Positions 52,783-61,307 of a stretch of DNA of 61,307 nt are shown one piece after another. The notes beneath the pieces are model-generated. The model made no database searches. It was given only the letters and a program-made list of their open reading frames with translations, and was not told where the DNA came from. Position 1 is the first letter of the stretch. Each line of letters opens with the position of its first letter. This DNA comes from Glaesserella parasuis (GTDB lineage: Bacteria; Pseudomonadota; Gammaproteobacteria; Enterobacterales; Pasteurellaceae). The DNA lies in NCBI RefSeq assembly GCF_002015085.1, contig NZ_MUXW01000021.1, positions 1 through 61,307 on the forward strand, given 5' to 3'. Both the position numbers and the translations under genes were made by a program.

Positions 52783-53484
52783 TTATAGATCATCAATGAC
52801 CACATAAACCTTATTCACAGGTCCGTGTACGCCGACAACTTTGATTAACTCAATATCTGCCGTAGCACTTGGCCCTGAAATAATGTTTACGCAAGATGGC
52901 ATTCTTTCGCCTTGTTGGGCCTTGTCGTGTAGGATTTTAGCTAACTGTGCCACACGGGGTAACACGGTGCTGGCACGCAAGACGACAATGGATTTTTCAG
53001 GTAACAGGCTGACTGAACGTCCAAATTCTTTATCTGAAAACAGTACAATACCGCCAGATTCCGTTAAGCCGTATTCGCCGTAAACCACGCCGATATTGGC
53101 TTTTTCCGCTTTGTCGATATTCACACTACCATCTGCATTGTGATCCCAAACATAGCTGTCGTATTTAGCTTGCAATGCTGGCGTAATGCCTAAATCAACT
53201 AAACGGCTGTCGTTATTAATAATCACCGAGCCACCGCCATATTTATCACAAAGTGCGGTCACTTCTGCGATCAGATTTTCTTCTTTCACCACCGCTACAT
53301 CAGTCATCATCACTTTAGCAAAGCTAACAAATTCCTCGACTAATTGAGCTTGAGTGCGATCTGTTAAGCGTGTCGTTGGATAATCATTGACTAATTTCGG
53401 CATTGGTTCAGGCACGAGCTGACGTGGTCTGCCCATTCTTTCCGCCAGTTTATTTAGAAAATTTTCACGGTTTTGTAAATCCAT
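52783..53484 (-). CDS. lutC: lactate utilization protein LutC
   Basis: A 233-residue protein of the LutC/YkgG (DUF162, LUD) family, needed with LutA and LutB for L-lactate oxidation. LUD marks are VVYGEYGLTESGGIVLFSDK, EKSIVVLRASTVLPRV and NIISGPSATADIELIKVVGVHG. The ATG at 53484, with GAGGATAAGAG upstream, lies 4 bp after lutB; a longer frame to 53568 overlaps lutB and is not favoured. Confidence 0.92.
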   Translation of the reverse strand: MDLQNRENFLNKLAERMGRPRQLVPEPMPKLVNDYPTTRLTDRTQAQLVEEFVSFAKVMMTDVAVVKEENLIAEVTALCDKYGGGSVIINNDSRLVDLGITPALQAKYDSYVWDHNADGSVNIDKAEKANIGVVYGEYGLTESGGIVLFSDKEFGRSVSLLPEKSIVVLRASTVLPRVAQLAKILHDKAQQGERMPSCVNIISGPSATADIELIKVVGVHGPVNKVYVVIDDL

Positions 53485-53488
53485 TCTC

Positions 53489-54895
53489 TTATCCTCTATT
53501 GTTGAACCATTCACGGAAACTTTCGCCTTCAGCTGACGGTAAATCACGGGCTTTTGTCCATTCTGCAAGTGCGCCTACTTGAATTGGTGCTTTGCCGTTT
53601 TTGATGAATTTACCTGCCACTTTTGCCCCGATATTCACCCCGACTTTCCATAAAGTTGGATGCGAGTTAGCAAAGTTGAAACCGAAAATCGATAAACGCT
53701 CTGCTGCTGGAGTCATACCATTTTGAGCGATATGTTCACGGTGTTTTAAGATCAGTTGTGCCAGTGGAATTTTCACTGGGCAAACGGAGTTACAAGCGGT
53801 ACAAAGCGAACAAGCATAAGGCAGTTCTTTAAATTCTTCATAGCCACCGAGTAATGGCGAGATCACCGATCCGATTGGTCCTGGATAGATCGAGCCGTAG
53901 CCGTGTCCGCCGATTTGACGATACGCAGGACAAGTGCTCAAACACGCACCGCAACGGATACAACGTAAAACTTCTTTAAATTCGCTTTCAAGGATTTTTG
54001 AACGTCCGTTATCCACGATAACTAAGTGGAACTCTTCCGGTCCGTCCGTTTCGCCTTCAAGACGTGGTCCTGTTAGCCAAGTGTTATAGGCAGTGAGTTT
54101 TGCACCAACCGCACTTCTCGCTAGCATTGTGATTAACACATCAACTTCTTGGAAGGTTGGGGCTAAACGTTCCATACCCATTACGGCGATATGGGTTTTC
54201 GGCACCGTTGTTGCTAAACGCAAGTTACCTTCGTTAGTGACTAAACAGACAGAGCCTGTTTCCGCTACGGCAAAGTTACAACCGCTAATGCCGATGTCTG
54301 CCTCAAGGAAATCTTTGCGGATCACTTGACGCACAAAGGCGGTCATTTCTTCTGGCGTTTCTGAGCCGTTATAGCCGAGTTGTTCGTGTAACTCTTGACG
54401 GATTTTATAGCGATCTTTGTGAATTGCAGGTACAACGATGTGAGATGGCTTATCGCCAACGATTTGCAGTAAATATTCGCCTAAGTCCGTTTCAACCACT
54501 TTAATGCCCTCGTTTTCAAGGACATCGTTTAATCCGATCTCTTCCGTCACCATTGATTTGGATTTAACAATCTTCTTAGCATTTTTTTCTAAGGCGATTT
54601 GACGGATATAAGCGGTCGCTTCTTCGGCAGTTTCTGCAAAAAAGACTTTACCGCCGTTTTGTTGCACTTTTTCGCTTAATTGGTAGAGATAAGCATCTAA
54701 ATTGGCAAGAACGTGGTTACGGATCTGTTTTGCCGCATCACGCCACTCTTCCCAGTGACCAAGTTCGTCCACCATTCTTTGACGGTTCGCCCCGATAGTT
54801 TCTTGGGCTTTCACTACCGCTTTACGCATCATTGCGTTGTGGATTTGATCGTCCACTCGTTTTTTAAAGGCAATATTGCTAGTTTTTAATGACAT
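53489..54895 (-). CDS. lutB: lactate utilization iron-sulfur protein LutB
   Basis: A 468-residue protein. An N-terminal LUD domain (about 60-290, ISGCNFAVAETGSVCLVTNEG) is followed by two 4Fe-4S clusters: CIRCGACLSTCP (about 308-319) and CSLCTACNSVCP (about 357-368). It passes electrons from lactate in the LutABC enzyme. It starts 1 bp after lutA. Confidence 0.95.
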   Translation of the reverse strand: MSLKTSNIAFKKRVDDQIHNAMMRKAVVKAQETIGANRQRMVDELGHWEEWRDAAKQIRNHVLANLDAYLYQLSEKVQQNGGKVFFAETAEEATAYIRQIALEKNAKKIVKSKSMVTEEIGLNDVLENEGIKVVETDLGEYLLQIVGDKPSHIVVPAIHKDRYKIRQELHEQLGYNGSETPEEMTAFVRQVIRKDFLEADIGISGCNFAVAETGSVCLVTNEGNLRLATTVPKTHIAVMGMERLAPTFQEVDVLITMLARSAVGAKLTAYNTWLTGPRLEGETDGPEEFHLVIVDNGRSKILESEFKEVLRCIRCGACLSTCPAYRQIGGHGYGSIYPGPIGSVISPLLGGYEEFKELPYACSLCTACNSVCPVKIPLAQLILKHREHIAQNGMTPAAERLSIFGFNFANSHPTLWKVGVNIGAKVAGKFIKNGKAPIQVGALAEWTKARDLPSAEGESFREWFNNRG

Positions 54896-54896
54896 C

Positions 54897-55628
54897 TTAT
54901 TTGCCCTCCTGCATTAATACTTCGGCAATGTGCATTACCTTAATATTTTTCCCTTCACGGCTTAAACGTCCGCCGATGTTCATTAAACAGCTCACATCTG
55001 CCCCGATCAAATACTCTGGCTCAACATCGGCAATATGCTCTACTTTTTCTTTAACCATTTCGCCTGAAATTTCCGCCATTTTGACCGAGAAAGTGCCGCC
55101 GAAACCGCAACAGGTTTGTTGATTTTGAATTGGTAACAGCTCTAAGCCTTTGACGTTTTGTAATAAGGTGATTGGTTCATTCACAATGCCTAATTTACGA
55201 GATAGACTGCAAGATGGGTGATAAACAGCTTTGCCCGTTAAGGTTGCACCAACATTGGTAACACCCAGTTTATTGACGATAAAATCCGTTAAATCATAAA
55301 AACGGTCAGCGACTTTTTTCGCACGAGCCGCCCATTCTGGTTCGCCAAAGCGTTCAAAATGGTCAGGATAGGTTTTAATTGCATAAACACAAGAACCTGC
55401 AGGGGCAACAATTGGATAATCATTGACTTCAAAAGTTTCCACTAACTTTTTCATTCCCTCAAGGGCTTGTTTTGTATAACCACTGTTAATTGCAGGCTGT
55501 CCACAACATCCTTGTTTTTCAAGGAAAGTGATTTTACAACCCAGTTTTTCTAACAATAGCACGCTATTTTTGGCAACGCCTGCTTTGATGATATCGGCAA
55601 TACAGGTGACGTAAAAATTCACGTTCAT
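54897..55628 (-). CDS. lutA: lactate utilization protein LutA
   Basis: A 243-residue cysteine-rich (CCG-domain) protein similar to the C-terminal part of glycolate oxidase GlcF. CCG motifs are KQGCCGQPAINSGY (about 40-53) and QQTCCGFGGTFSVKM (about 166-180). First gene of lutABC, with GGAG upstream. The permease upstream is separated by a terminator. Confidence 0.95.
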   Translation of the reverse strand: MNVNFYVTCIADIIKAGVAKNSVLLLEKLGCKITFLEKQGCCGQPAINSGYTKQALEGMKKLVETFEVNDYPIVAPAGSCVYAIKTYPDHFERFGEPEWAARAKKVADRFYDLTDFIVNKLGVTNVGATLTGKAVYHPSCSLSRKLGIVNEPITLLQNVKGLELLPIQNQQTCCGFGGTFSVKMAEISGEMVKEKVEHIADVEPEYLIGADVSCLMNIGGRLSREGKNIKVMHIAEVLMQEGK

Positions 55629-55665
55629 AAAAACTCCAACAAATAAAAATAGTAAAAAAGCTAAA

Positions 55666-55709
55666 AAACAAGCGGTTGGATTTTATTGGCTAAAACACAC
55701 CGCTTGTTT
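55666..55709 (-). terminator. terminator built from paired uptake signals, after the lactate permease
   Basis: AAACAAGCGGT (55666-55676) and ACCGCTTGTTT (55699-55709) are inverted copies of the DNA uptake signal and form an 11-bp stem. On the minus strand TTTTTTAG follows. This closes the permease transcript before lutA. Confidence 0.75.
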
Positions 55710-55734
55710 CTTCATAAATTTAACTTACCGATAA

Positions 55735-57330
55735 TTATACATTGTAGAACAACGGCACAATAAAGAGTGCTGAAAGTGCGGTAATTACTCCGTAAACAAA
55801 CATTGGCATAACCGTATGCTTGATAATTTCACCTTCTTTATTATTGATGTTCAATACCGAACATACTGCTACGATGTTGTTGATACACACCATATTACCC
55901 ATCGCACCGCCCACAGATTGTGCAGCAAGAATTAGGCTCACAGATAATCCTGTTTCCATTGCTGTTGAAAGCTGTACGCTACCAAAGGTTAAGTTCGATA
56001 CGGTATTTGAACCTGAGAAGAACGCCCCCACAGCACCTAAATAAGAGGCAAAGATAGTCCAGTATTCCCCTGTTGCTTGTGCGAAACTTTGACCGATGAT
56101 TTTCACCATTGAACCATCACCGCCTACAAGCATTAAGTTTACCATTATTAACGCACCCACAAGCGCAAAGAATGGGTTTTTCGTTTGTTTTAAGCTTGTT
56201 GCGAAGATCTCTTTGGTATTTTTCGCTGATACGGCAAATACAGGGATTGCAATTAATACGGTAATCACAAACGGGATTAATGCTGGCACATAAAGCAATT
56301 TGTAGTTTGAGCTAATTGTTGTGCCGAAAATTTCTTTTAAGCTGAAAATTAACCCGTGGCTAATATCGAATACACCAAGCGAACCTAATTTTACGCTGAA
56401 CCAAGAAGTTGCATCGTTCATCATTGCTTTTAATGGTAACTGTTTAATACGAGTTACAATTAAGATCACAATTAATAAACCTGTTGGGAATAAAGCTTTC
56501 ACTACTTGTGCAGTGGTTACGGCATTGCTATCAACGGTATTATCCACTTTCGCTAAACCGATACCTTTGTTTGCCACTAAAACAGAGATCACCATACCGA
56601 TTGCACCGCCCACTAATGACGGGAACTCGTAGTTTAATTGAGCAATTAGGAAATAAGGGATCACACAAGCAAAAATACTGATGTAGATAAACACGATATT
56701 TTTACGAATTTCAGACCAGCTCACGATTAAACGCAATGCCATTACTGGAATGATAAATGCGGCAATAGAGTGAATAAATGCAGTGATAGAACCGATTTCT
56801 AAAATTTGCTCTTCACCTAATTGTAACGCTCCCATACCAAACCAAGTCGGCGTACCCACCGCACCAAATGAAACTGGTACGGAGTTCATCACTAATGCCA
56901 ACATTGCCACTTTAAGCGGGTGGAAACCGATACCGACTAAAATCGGTGCTGCAATCGCCGCAGGTGTACCGAAACCACTCGCTCCTTCAATCATAAAGGC
57001 AAATGCCCAACCGATGATCATTAACTGAGCCACAGGGTTTGGGTTGATATTCGATAACCATTTACGCAACACATCGGTTGCACCGGATACTTCTGAAAAA
57101 CGGTTGAAAAGCACTGCACCGAAAATGACGGTAATCGGTGTTTGTACCGCAATCAAGGCAGAAGCAATATTCGCACTGACCGTTTGAATATCGGTGCCGA
57201 AATAGATTAGCTGGATAATTAACACCACTACCGCAATCCATGGTAAAGCGACATAGGAAGGTAATGCGTTGCGTTTTACCATTAAATAAATCAGTAAAAC
57301 GATAGGAAAAATACTGAGAAACAGAGCCAT
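55735..57330 (-). CDS. lctP: L-lactate permease
   Basis: A 531-residue permease of the LctP/LldP family with about 13 membrane segments. Family marks are MIEGASGFGTPAAIAAPILVG, SVPVSFGAVGTPTWFGMG and the C-terminal FFSGSNTVSNLTFG with QSVGGAMGNMVCINNIVAVC. It imports L-lactate (and possibly glycolate) for the LutABC enzyme encoded next. The ATG at 57330 with GAGG upstream is chosen; the frame extends to 57411 without another good start. Confidence 0.93.
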   Translation of the reverse strand: MALFLSIFPIVLLIYLMVKRNALPSYVALPWIAVVVLIIQLIYFGTDIQTVSANIASALIAVQTPITVIFGAVLFNRFSEVSGATDVLRKWLSNINPNPVAQLMIIGWAFAFMIEGASGFGTPAAIAAPILVGIGFHPLKVAMLALVMNSVPVSFGAVGTPTWFGMGALQLGEEQILEIGSITAFIHSIAAFIIPVMALRLIVSWSEIRKNIVFIYISIFACVIPYFLIAQLNYEFPSLVGGAIGMVISVLVANKGIGLAKVDNTVDSNAVTTAQVVKALFPTGLLIVILIVTRIKQLPLKAMMNDATSWFSVKLGSLGVFDISHGLIFSLKEIFGTTISSNYKLLYVPALIPFVITVLIAIPVFAVSAKNTKEIFATSLKQTKNPFFALVGALIMVNLMLVGGDGSMVKIIGQSFAQATGEYWTIFASYLGAVGAFFSGSNTVSNLTFGSVQLSTAMETGLSVSLILAAQSVGGAMGNMVCINNIVAVCSVLNINNKEGEIIKHTVMPMFVYGVITALSALFIVPLFYNV

Positions 57331-57518
57331 AAAATACCTCAAAAAAGAAAACACCATAAAGGTCCATATTGAGGCTCGTATTCTAGTGAAAATTTGTAAA
57401 CAAAAAAGCAAAATGTTATTAAATTGTGAAATTAATCACATAAATCCTCATCGTTTGCTCAAAATAAAATCACAATTATTTTACAAACAATTAAGAGAGA
57501 TTATTTTTTAATCACTTA

Positions 57519-58016
57519 TCAATCATTTTTTAACTTATCCAAAATCATAAACCGACAACGGTAACTATTTTGCTCATCTATTTCAGACCACTTCTCTGCA
57601 AGCTGTTGCCACTGAGTTTCATCAAACTCAAAAAAAGTATCGCCCTCTATATTGGCTTGAATTTCAGTAAGATAAAGTTTATCGGCAAAAGGCATTGCTT
57701 GTTTGAATAACTCACCACCGCCGATAATCATTATTTCATCGCTATTAGCAAAATTTTTGGCTAATTCCACCGCTTGTTCAAGGCTTATTGCAGAATAAGC
57801 TCCATCAATAGCAAAACCAGAGCGAGAAAGAATAATATTCGGGCGTTTCGGCAACAGCCTACCGATAGATTCATAGGTTTTTCGCCCCATAATCACAGGT
57901 TTACCCAAAGTATTTTCCCTAAACCACGCCAAATCCACAGGCAAATGCCACGGCATTGCATTGTCTTTTCCGATCACTTTATTTAAAGTTCGAGCTACGA
58001 TTACGCTAATTTTCAT
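57519..58016 (-). CDS. folA: dihydrofolate reductase
   Basis: A 165-residue reductase that makes tetrahydrofolate, the target of trimethoprim. Marks are VIGKDNAMPWHLPVDLAWFR with the substrate Asp, VIMGRKTYESIGRLLPKRPN for NADPH, EIMIIGGGELFKQAM and YLTEIQANIEGDTFF. The start at 58016 gives the normal length; the frame is open to 58151 but that part overlaps proB. Divergent from proB with 82 bp between. Confidence 0.95.
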   Translation of the reverse strand: MKISVIVARTLNKVIGKDNAMPWHLPVDLAWFRENTLGKPVIMGRKTYESIGRLLPKRPNIILSRSGFAIDGAYSAISLEQAVELAKNFANSDEIMIIGGGELFKQAMPFADKLYLTEIQANIEGDTFFEFDETQWQQLAEKWSEIDEQNSYRCRFMILDKLKND

Positions 58017-58098
58017 TCTATTCCCGATTACATTTTGAAATAAGCCCCATTTTAGCAGATAATAGCGGTCACTTTCTTTTCTTTTTTTACACATCATT

Positions 58099-59199
58099 AT
58101 GGCAAAAACAATCGTAGTAAAACTAGGCACTAGCACCCTAACCCACGGCACTAAAAGTCTAAGCCGTCCACATATGCTAGAAATCGTAAAACAAGTTGCT
58201 CAACTACACGAACAAGGACATCGCATTATTATTGTAACCTCTGGGGCGGTTGCCGCTGGGCGTGATTACTTAGGGCATCGTGAATTGCCAAAAACGTTGG
58301 CAACCAAACAGCTTCTAGCCGCAGTCGGACAAAGCCAGCTTATTCAAGTGTGGGAAAGCCTCTTTTCCATTTATAACATCAAAATCGGGCAAATGCTTTT
58401 AACCCGTGCAGATATTGAAAATAAAGATCACTTTTTAAATGCAAGAGATACGCTCACCGCCTTGCTCGATCAACAAATTATCCCGATTATCAATGAAAAT
58501 GATGCAGTGGCAACGGCAGAGTTTCGTATCGGCGATAACGATAATTTATCGGCACTCGTAGCAATTTTATCTCAAGCAGAGTTATTGATTTTGCTCACCG
58601 ATCAAGAAGGGTTATACGACAGTGATCCACGTTCAAACCCAAATGCCAAACGCATTCCTGTTGTTGAAAAAATCACCCCTGAAATTCGCCAAATGGCAGG
58701 GGGAAGTGGTACAACCTTAGGCACAGGCGGTATGAGTACCAAAATCACCGCTGCCGATATTGCCACCCGTTCTGGCGTTGAAACAGCGATTGCTTCTGGC
58801 GAACGTCCTAATGTGATTTTTGAAGTGGCACAAGGAACGGAAATTGGCACACGCTTCTTAGCTCAACACGACAAAATCGAAGGACGCAAACAGTGGCTCT
58901 TTGGTGCGCCGCCTGCTGGCACAATTTATATCGATCAAGGGGCAGAAAACGCATTAGTAGAACAGCATAAATCGCTCTTACCTACTGGTATTGCCAAAAT
59001 CGAAGGGCAATTTGCGCGTGGTGAAGTGGCAAAAATTTGTAACCTTAACGGCAAAGTGCTTGCCCTTGGCATTAGTCGTTATAACAGTGATGCTCTAGCA
59101 TTAATCAAAGGCAAAAAATCTAGCGAGATTGAAACCATTTTGGGCTATGAGTTTGGTTCAGTAGTATTCCACCGAGATGAAATGGTGGTGCATTATTAA
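58099..59199 (+). CDS. proB: glutamate 5-kinase
   Basis: First enzyme of proline synthesis. The 366-residue protein has an amino acid kinase domain (AKTIVVKLGTSTLTHGTKSL, VTSGAVAAGRDYLG, IPIINENDAVATAE, LLTDQEGLYDSDPRSNP) and GGMSTKITAADIATRSG. A C-terminal PUA domain starts near residue 275. proA does not follow. Confidence 0.95.
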   Translation: MAKTIVVKLGTSTLTHGTKSLSRPHMLEIVKQVAQLHEQGHRIIIVTSGAVAAGRDYLGHRELPKTLATKQLLAAVGQSQLIQVWESLFSIYNIKIGQMLLTRADIENKDHFLNARDTLTALLDQQIIPIINENDAVATAEFRIGDNDNLSALVAILSQAELLILLTDQEGLYDSDPRSNPNAKRIPVVEKITPEIRQMAGGSGTTLGTGGMSTKITAADIATRSGVETAIASGERPNVIFEVAQGTEIGTRFLAQHDKIEGRKQWLFGAPPAGTIYIDQGAENALVEQHKSLLPTGIAKIEGQFARGEVAKICNLNGKVLALGISRYNSDALALIKGKKSSEIETILGYEFGSVVFHRDEMVVHY

Positions 59200-59221
59200 T
59201 TAATAGATCGTAGGGGGAAAT

Positions 59222-59995
59222 ATGGAACTTGGACTTGATGTTGCGATTATCTTATTTGTTGCGGCTTTCGTGGCTGGTTTTATTGATGCCATTGCTGGCG
59301 GTGGTGGTTTGATTACTATTCCAGCGTTATTAGCGGTCGGTTTTCCCCCTGCGGTTGCGTTAGGCACGAATAAATTACAGGCTTGTGGCGGCTCGTTTTC
59401 CGCTTCGCTCTATTTTGTGCGTAAAAAAGCGGTCGATTTGAAGCAGATTTGGTTGCTTATTTTGCTGACCTTTATCGGCGGTTCAATCGGGACTATTTTA
59501 GTGCAGATGATAGATGTCAATGCATTAAAAGTTGCCCTCCCCTTTCTGATCTTAATTATTGGCTGTTATTTTCTCTTTAGTCCAAGCCTAGGCGATGAAC
59601 AACGTCGCCAAAGAATGAGCTTTCCGATGTTCGCTTGCACGGCGGCAATGGGAATAGGCTTTTATGATGGGCTATTCGGGCCTGCTACAGGCTCTTTCTT
59701 TACGCTCGCTTTTGTGTTATTACTTGGTTTTAACCTGACCCAAAGCGTTGCTCACGCCAAAGTGTTAAATTTTACCTCTAACCTTGCTTCGCTGATTTTC
59801 TTCATCATTGGCGGTGCGATTTTATGGAAAATCGGTTTTCTAATGATGATTGGACAATTTATCGGGGCTTCATTGGGGGCGAGAATGGTTGTCACCAAAG
59901 GAAAACAGATTATTAGCCCGTTGATTGTTATGATGTCGTTTATTATGGTGGTAAAAATGTTGTGGGATCAGAGCTATTTTGCTTTTATAGGATAA
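59222..59995 (+). CDS. yfcA: TSUP-family (TauE/SafE) membrane transporter
   Basis: A 257-residue protein with about eight membrane segments, related to E. coli YfcA. Conserved parts are FVAGFIDAIAGGGGLITIPALL, GTNKLQACGGSFSASLYF, GFYDGLFGPATGSFF and HAKVLNFTSNLASLIFF. The family exports sulfite or sulfur-containing organic anions; the substrate here is unknown. It ends 3 bp before nth, so both are likely co-transcribed with proB. Confidence 0.88.
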   Translation: MELGLDVAIILFVAAFVAGFIDAIAGGGGLITIPALLAVGFPPAVALGTNKLQACGGSFSASLYFVRKKAVDLKQIWLLILLTFIGGSIGTILVQMIDVNALKVALPFLILIIGCYFLFSPSLGDEQRRQRMSFPMFACTAAMGIGFYDGLFGPATGSFFTLAFVLLLGFNLTQSVAHAKVLNFTSNLASLIFFIIGGAILWKIGFLMMIGQFIGASLGARMVVTKGKQIISPLIVMMSFIMVVKMLWDQSYFAFIG

Positions 59996-59998
59996 TGA

Positions 59999-60634
59999 AT
60001 GAACAAAGAAAAACGTATTGAAATTTTAACCCGTTTACGCAATGAGAACCCTCACCCAACCACAGAACTCAATTATTCCAACCCTTTTGAATTATTGATT
60101 GCGGTGATTTTATCTGCTCAAGCAACGGATGTGGGGGTCAATAAAGCCACGGCAAAACTTTATCCTGTGGCAAATACGCCCCAAGCGATTTTAGATTTAG
60201 GGCTTGATGGGCTAAAAGAGTATATTAAAACCATTGGGCTTTATAACAGCAAGGCGGAAAACATTATTAAAACTTGCCGTGATTTAATTGAAAAACATAA
60301 TGGCGAAGTACCTCAAACCCGTGAAGAATTAGAAGCCCTTGCAGGTGTAGGACGTAAAACGGCAAATGTGGTGCTAAATACCGCATTCGGTCAGCCGACT
60401 ATTGCCGTTGATACGCATATATTCCGTGTTTCTAACCGTACTAATTTTGCCCCAGGGAAAGATGTGGTTAAGGTGGAAGAAAAATTGTTGAAAGTCGTGC
60501 CTGATGAATTTAAGGTTGATGTTCATCATTGGTTGATTTTACACGGTCGCTATACTTGTATTGCTCGCAAGCCTCGCTGTGGCTCTTGTATTATTGAAGA
60601 TTTGTGTGAGTATAAAGAGAAGACGGAGATTTAA
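59999..60634 (+). CDS. nth: endonuclease III
   Basis: A DNA glycosylase/AP lyase for oxidised pyrimidines, 211 residues. The helix-hairpin-helix is LEALAGVGRKTANVVLNTAFG, with the catalytic Lys. AVDTHIFRVSNRTNF has the catalytic Asp. The 4Fe-4S cluster is held by C-IARKPR-C-GS-C-IIEDL-C, the exact family spacing. Confidence 0.96.
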   Translation: MNKEKRIEILTRLRNENPHPTTELNYSNPFELLIAVILSAQATDVGVNKATAKLYPVANTPQAILDLGLDGLKEYIKTIGLYNSKAENIIKTCRDLIEKHNGEVPQTREELEALAGVGRKTANVVLNTAFGQPTIAVDTHIFRVSNRTNFAPGKDVVKVEEKLLKVVPDEFKVDVHHWLILHGRYTCIARKPRCGSCIIEDLCEYKEKTEI

Positions 60635-60662
60635 TCGGTATAATGCAGCAGTTGCATAAAAG

Positions 60663-60811
60663 TCAATTCATAATGGTGAGCAGTTTACGCATACACGCCA
60701 TAATAGCGACTTTCTTCGCTTTGCCTTTTGCAACCAATCGGGTGTAAAAGGCTTTAAAAACAGGTTCAAAGCGAATTGCCGATAGTGCTGCCATATATAA
60801 GGCATTGCAAA
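60663..60811 (-). pseudogene. IS110-family transposase, C-terminal fragment
   Basis: The minus strand encodes NALYMAALSAIRFEPVFKAF, then YTRLVAKGKAKKVAIMACMR and KLLTIMN with a TGA at 60663. This matches the conserved end of IS110/IS1111 transposases (ALYMAA, FY-RL--KGK-KKVA, ACMRKLL). All of the catalytic N-terminus is missing. Confidence 0.8.
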
Positions 60812-60841
60812 CAATGCCATTGTTAAAATAACAATGGCATT
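60801..60841. repeat. overlapping palindromes around AATGCC
   Basis: GGCATTG-CAAA-CAATGCC (60801-60818) overlaps AATGCCATTGTT-AAAAT-AACAATGGCATT (60813-60841), so the central arm can pair on either side. It lies at the broken end of the IS110 fragment. Confidence 0.5.
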
Positions 60842-60872
60842 GAGCATGAAATTCTAATTTATAGGTGCTAGA

Positions 60873-61307
60873 TTACCACACAAAACTTACCCCTCCTCCA
60901 ATCATAGTATCCCGCTGAGTATTACTGCTAACAGACGCTCGAATAAGCCATTTGCCATTATCAGAAATTCTTGAGTAGCCAATTGCATAAGCTGCTTGTC
61001 CACGATATTGTGCATTAGAAACAGAAATAGCACTTTTACCTGGTAAAGAAATTTGTGGCAAATTAGCCATCGCTACAGCAGAAGCAATACCCGCTCTTGC
61101 ATTAACATCAACACGACCAATATCTCTTGATAATTGATTAAATCCTGTATTCACAGAAGAAACCACTTTGTTGAGCTGACGAACATTCACAATATCGCCC
61201 TCAGCACTACCATCTCCAACGTTGGTAATTCTGGCGCCATTCATATTTACAACTGGATTTCCTTGCTTATCTTTACCTAAAGATACTTTCGTATCGCCAT
61301 TACTAAT
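60873..61307 (-). CDS. trimeric autotransporter (YadA/Hia type), C-terminal anchor, partial
   Basis: The frame is open to the right edge of the window (145 codons visible). It contains head/stalk elements (KVSLGKDKQGNPVVNMNGAR, then ITNVGDGSAEGDIVNVRQLN, the typical neck motif). A short coiled-coil stalk follows, then the YadA membrane anchor (AGIASAVAMANLPQISLPGK, YAIGYSRISDNGKWLIRAS, ending GGGVSFVW). Three copies form one 12-strand barrel in the outer membrane. It is an adhesin candidate; binding specificity lies in the missing part. Confidence 0.9.
   Translation of the reverse strand: MSNGDTKVSLGKDKQGNPVVNMNGARITNVGDGSAEGDIVNVRQLNKVVSSVNTGFNQLSRDIGRVDVNARAGIASAVAMANLPQISLPGKSAISVSNAQYRGQAAYAIGYSRISDNGKWLIRASVSSNTQRDTMIGGGVSFVW

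Overview
The window looks like chromosome of a member of the Pasteurellaceae, in the Actinobacillus/Mannheimia/Bibersteinia part of the family. Three things point there: the low G+C sequence, the many copies of the 9-mer ACAAGCGGT and its complement (the Apl-type DNA uptake signal), and gene pairs typical of the family (prmB/smrB, rbfA-truB, sucABCD, lutABC with an L-lactate permease). No rRNA or CRISPR array is visible. One tRNA gene, tRNA-Val(GAC), is present.

Positions 1-4.4 kb are an accessory island. It holds the end of an IS256-family element, an FtsZ/tubulin-like protein that lacks the GTP-binding glycine loop and is cut at its 3' end by that element, a compact four-hairpin palindromic element, an unknown 215-residue protein with a PD-(D/E)XK nuclease-like gene, a WYL-domain regulator and a HigBA-type toxin-antitoxin pair. 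The FtsZ-like gene and the nuclease operon each carry almost the same 17-bp palindrome, placed exactly 9 bp upstream of the -10 box. They are therefore probably one regulon, most likely of the WYL protein. This is the best candidate for an undescribed system here.

From 4.5 to 14 kb come mostly core genes: rnb, mltA, a DedA protein with purR, prmB/smrB, and two tandem tyrP paralogues that each have a TyrR-box-like site. From 14.27 to 15.53 kb is a scrap yard beside tRNA-Val: the front of an IS1016-like element fused in frame to the back of an IS256-family element, then an integrase gene cut by that IS end. From 15.6 to 18.8 kb runs an rbfA-truB-mltB-apaH operon. An autotransporter with its middle deleted and the tail of a HAD phosphatase gene follow, then rplY, glgP and an ArgO-like exporter.

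From 24.5 to 30.9 kb the sucABCD genes encode 2-oxoglutarate dehydrogenase E1/E2 and succinyl-CoA synthetase. Long hairpin repeats sit between sucA and sucB and between sucB and sucC. From 31 to 49 kb are housekeeping genes: a KefB/C-like K+ efflux protein, serS, smpB, ycjX, ubiH, selD, arfA, a methyltransferase, perM, queA, fdhE, an LtaS-like sulfatase, a YcbX-like MOSC protein, xseB-ispA and ydgA. A family of small hairpin repeats ending in CCCTAC is scattered between 33 and 42 kb. arfA has a terminator inside its coding region, before its stop codon, which is the known arrangement for making non-stop mRNA. The tmRNA partner gene smpB lies 4 kb away.

From 49 to 61 kb are fadIJ (beta-oxidation), lutABC and an L-lactate permease (lactate use), folA, proB, a TSUP permease, nth, an IS110-family remnant, and the C-terminal anchor of a trimeric autotransporter that runs off the right edge.
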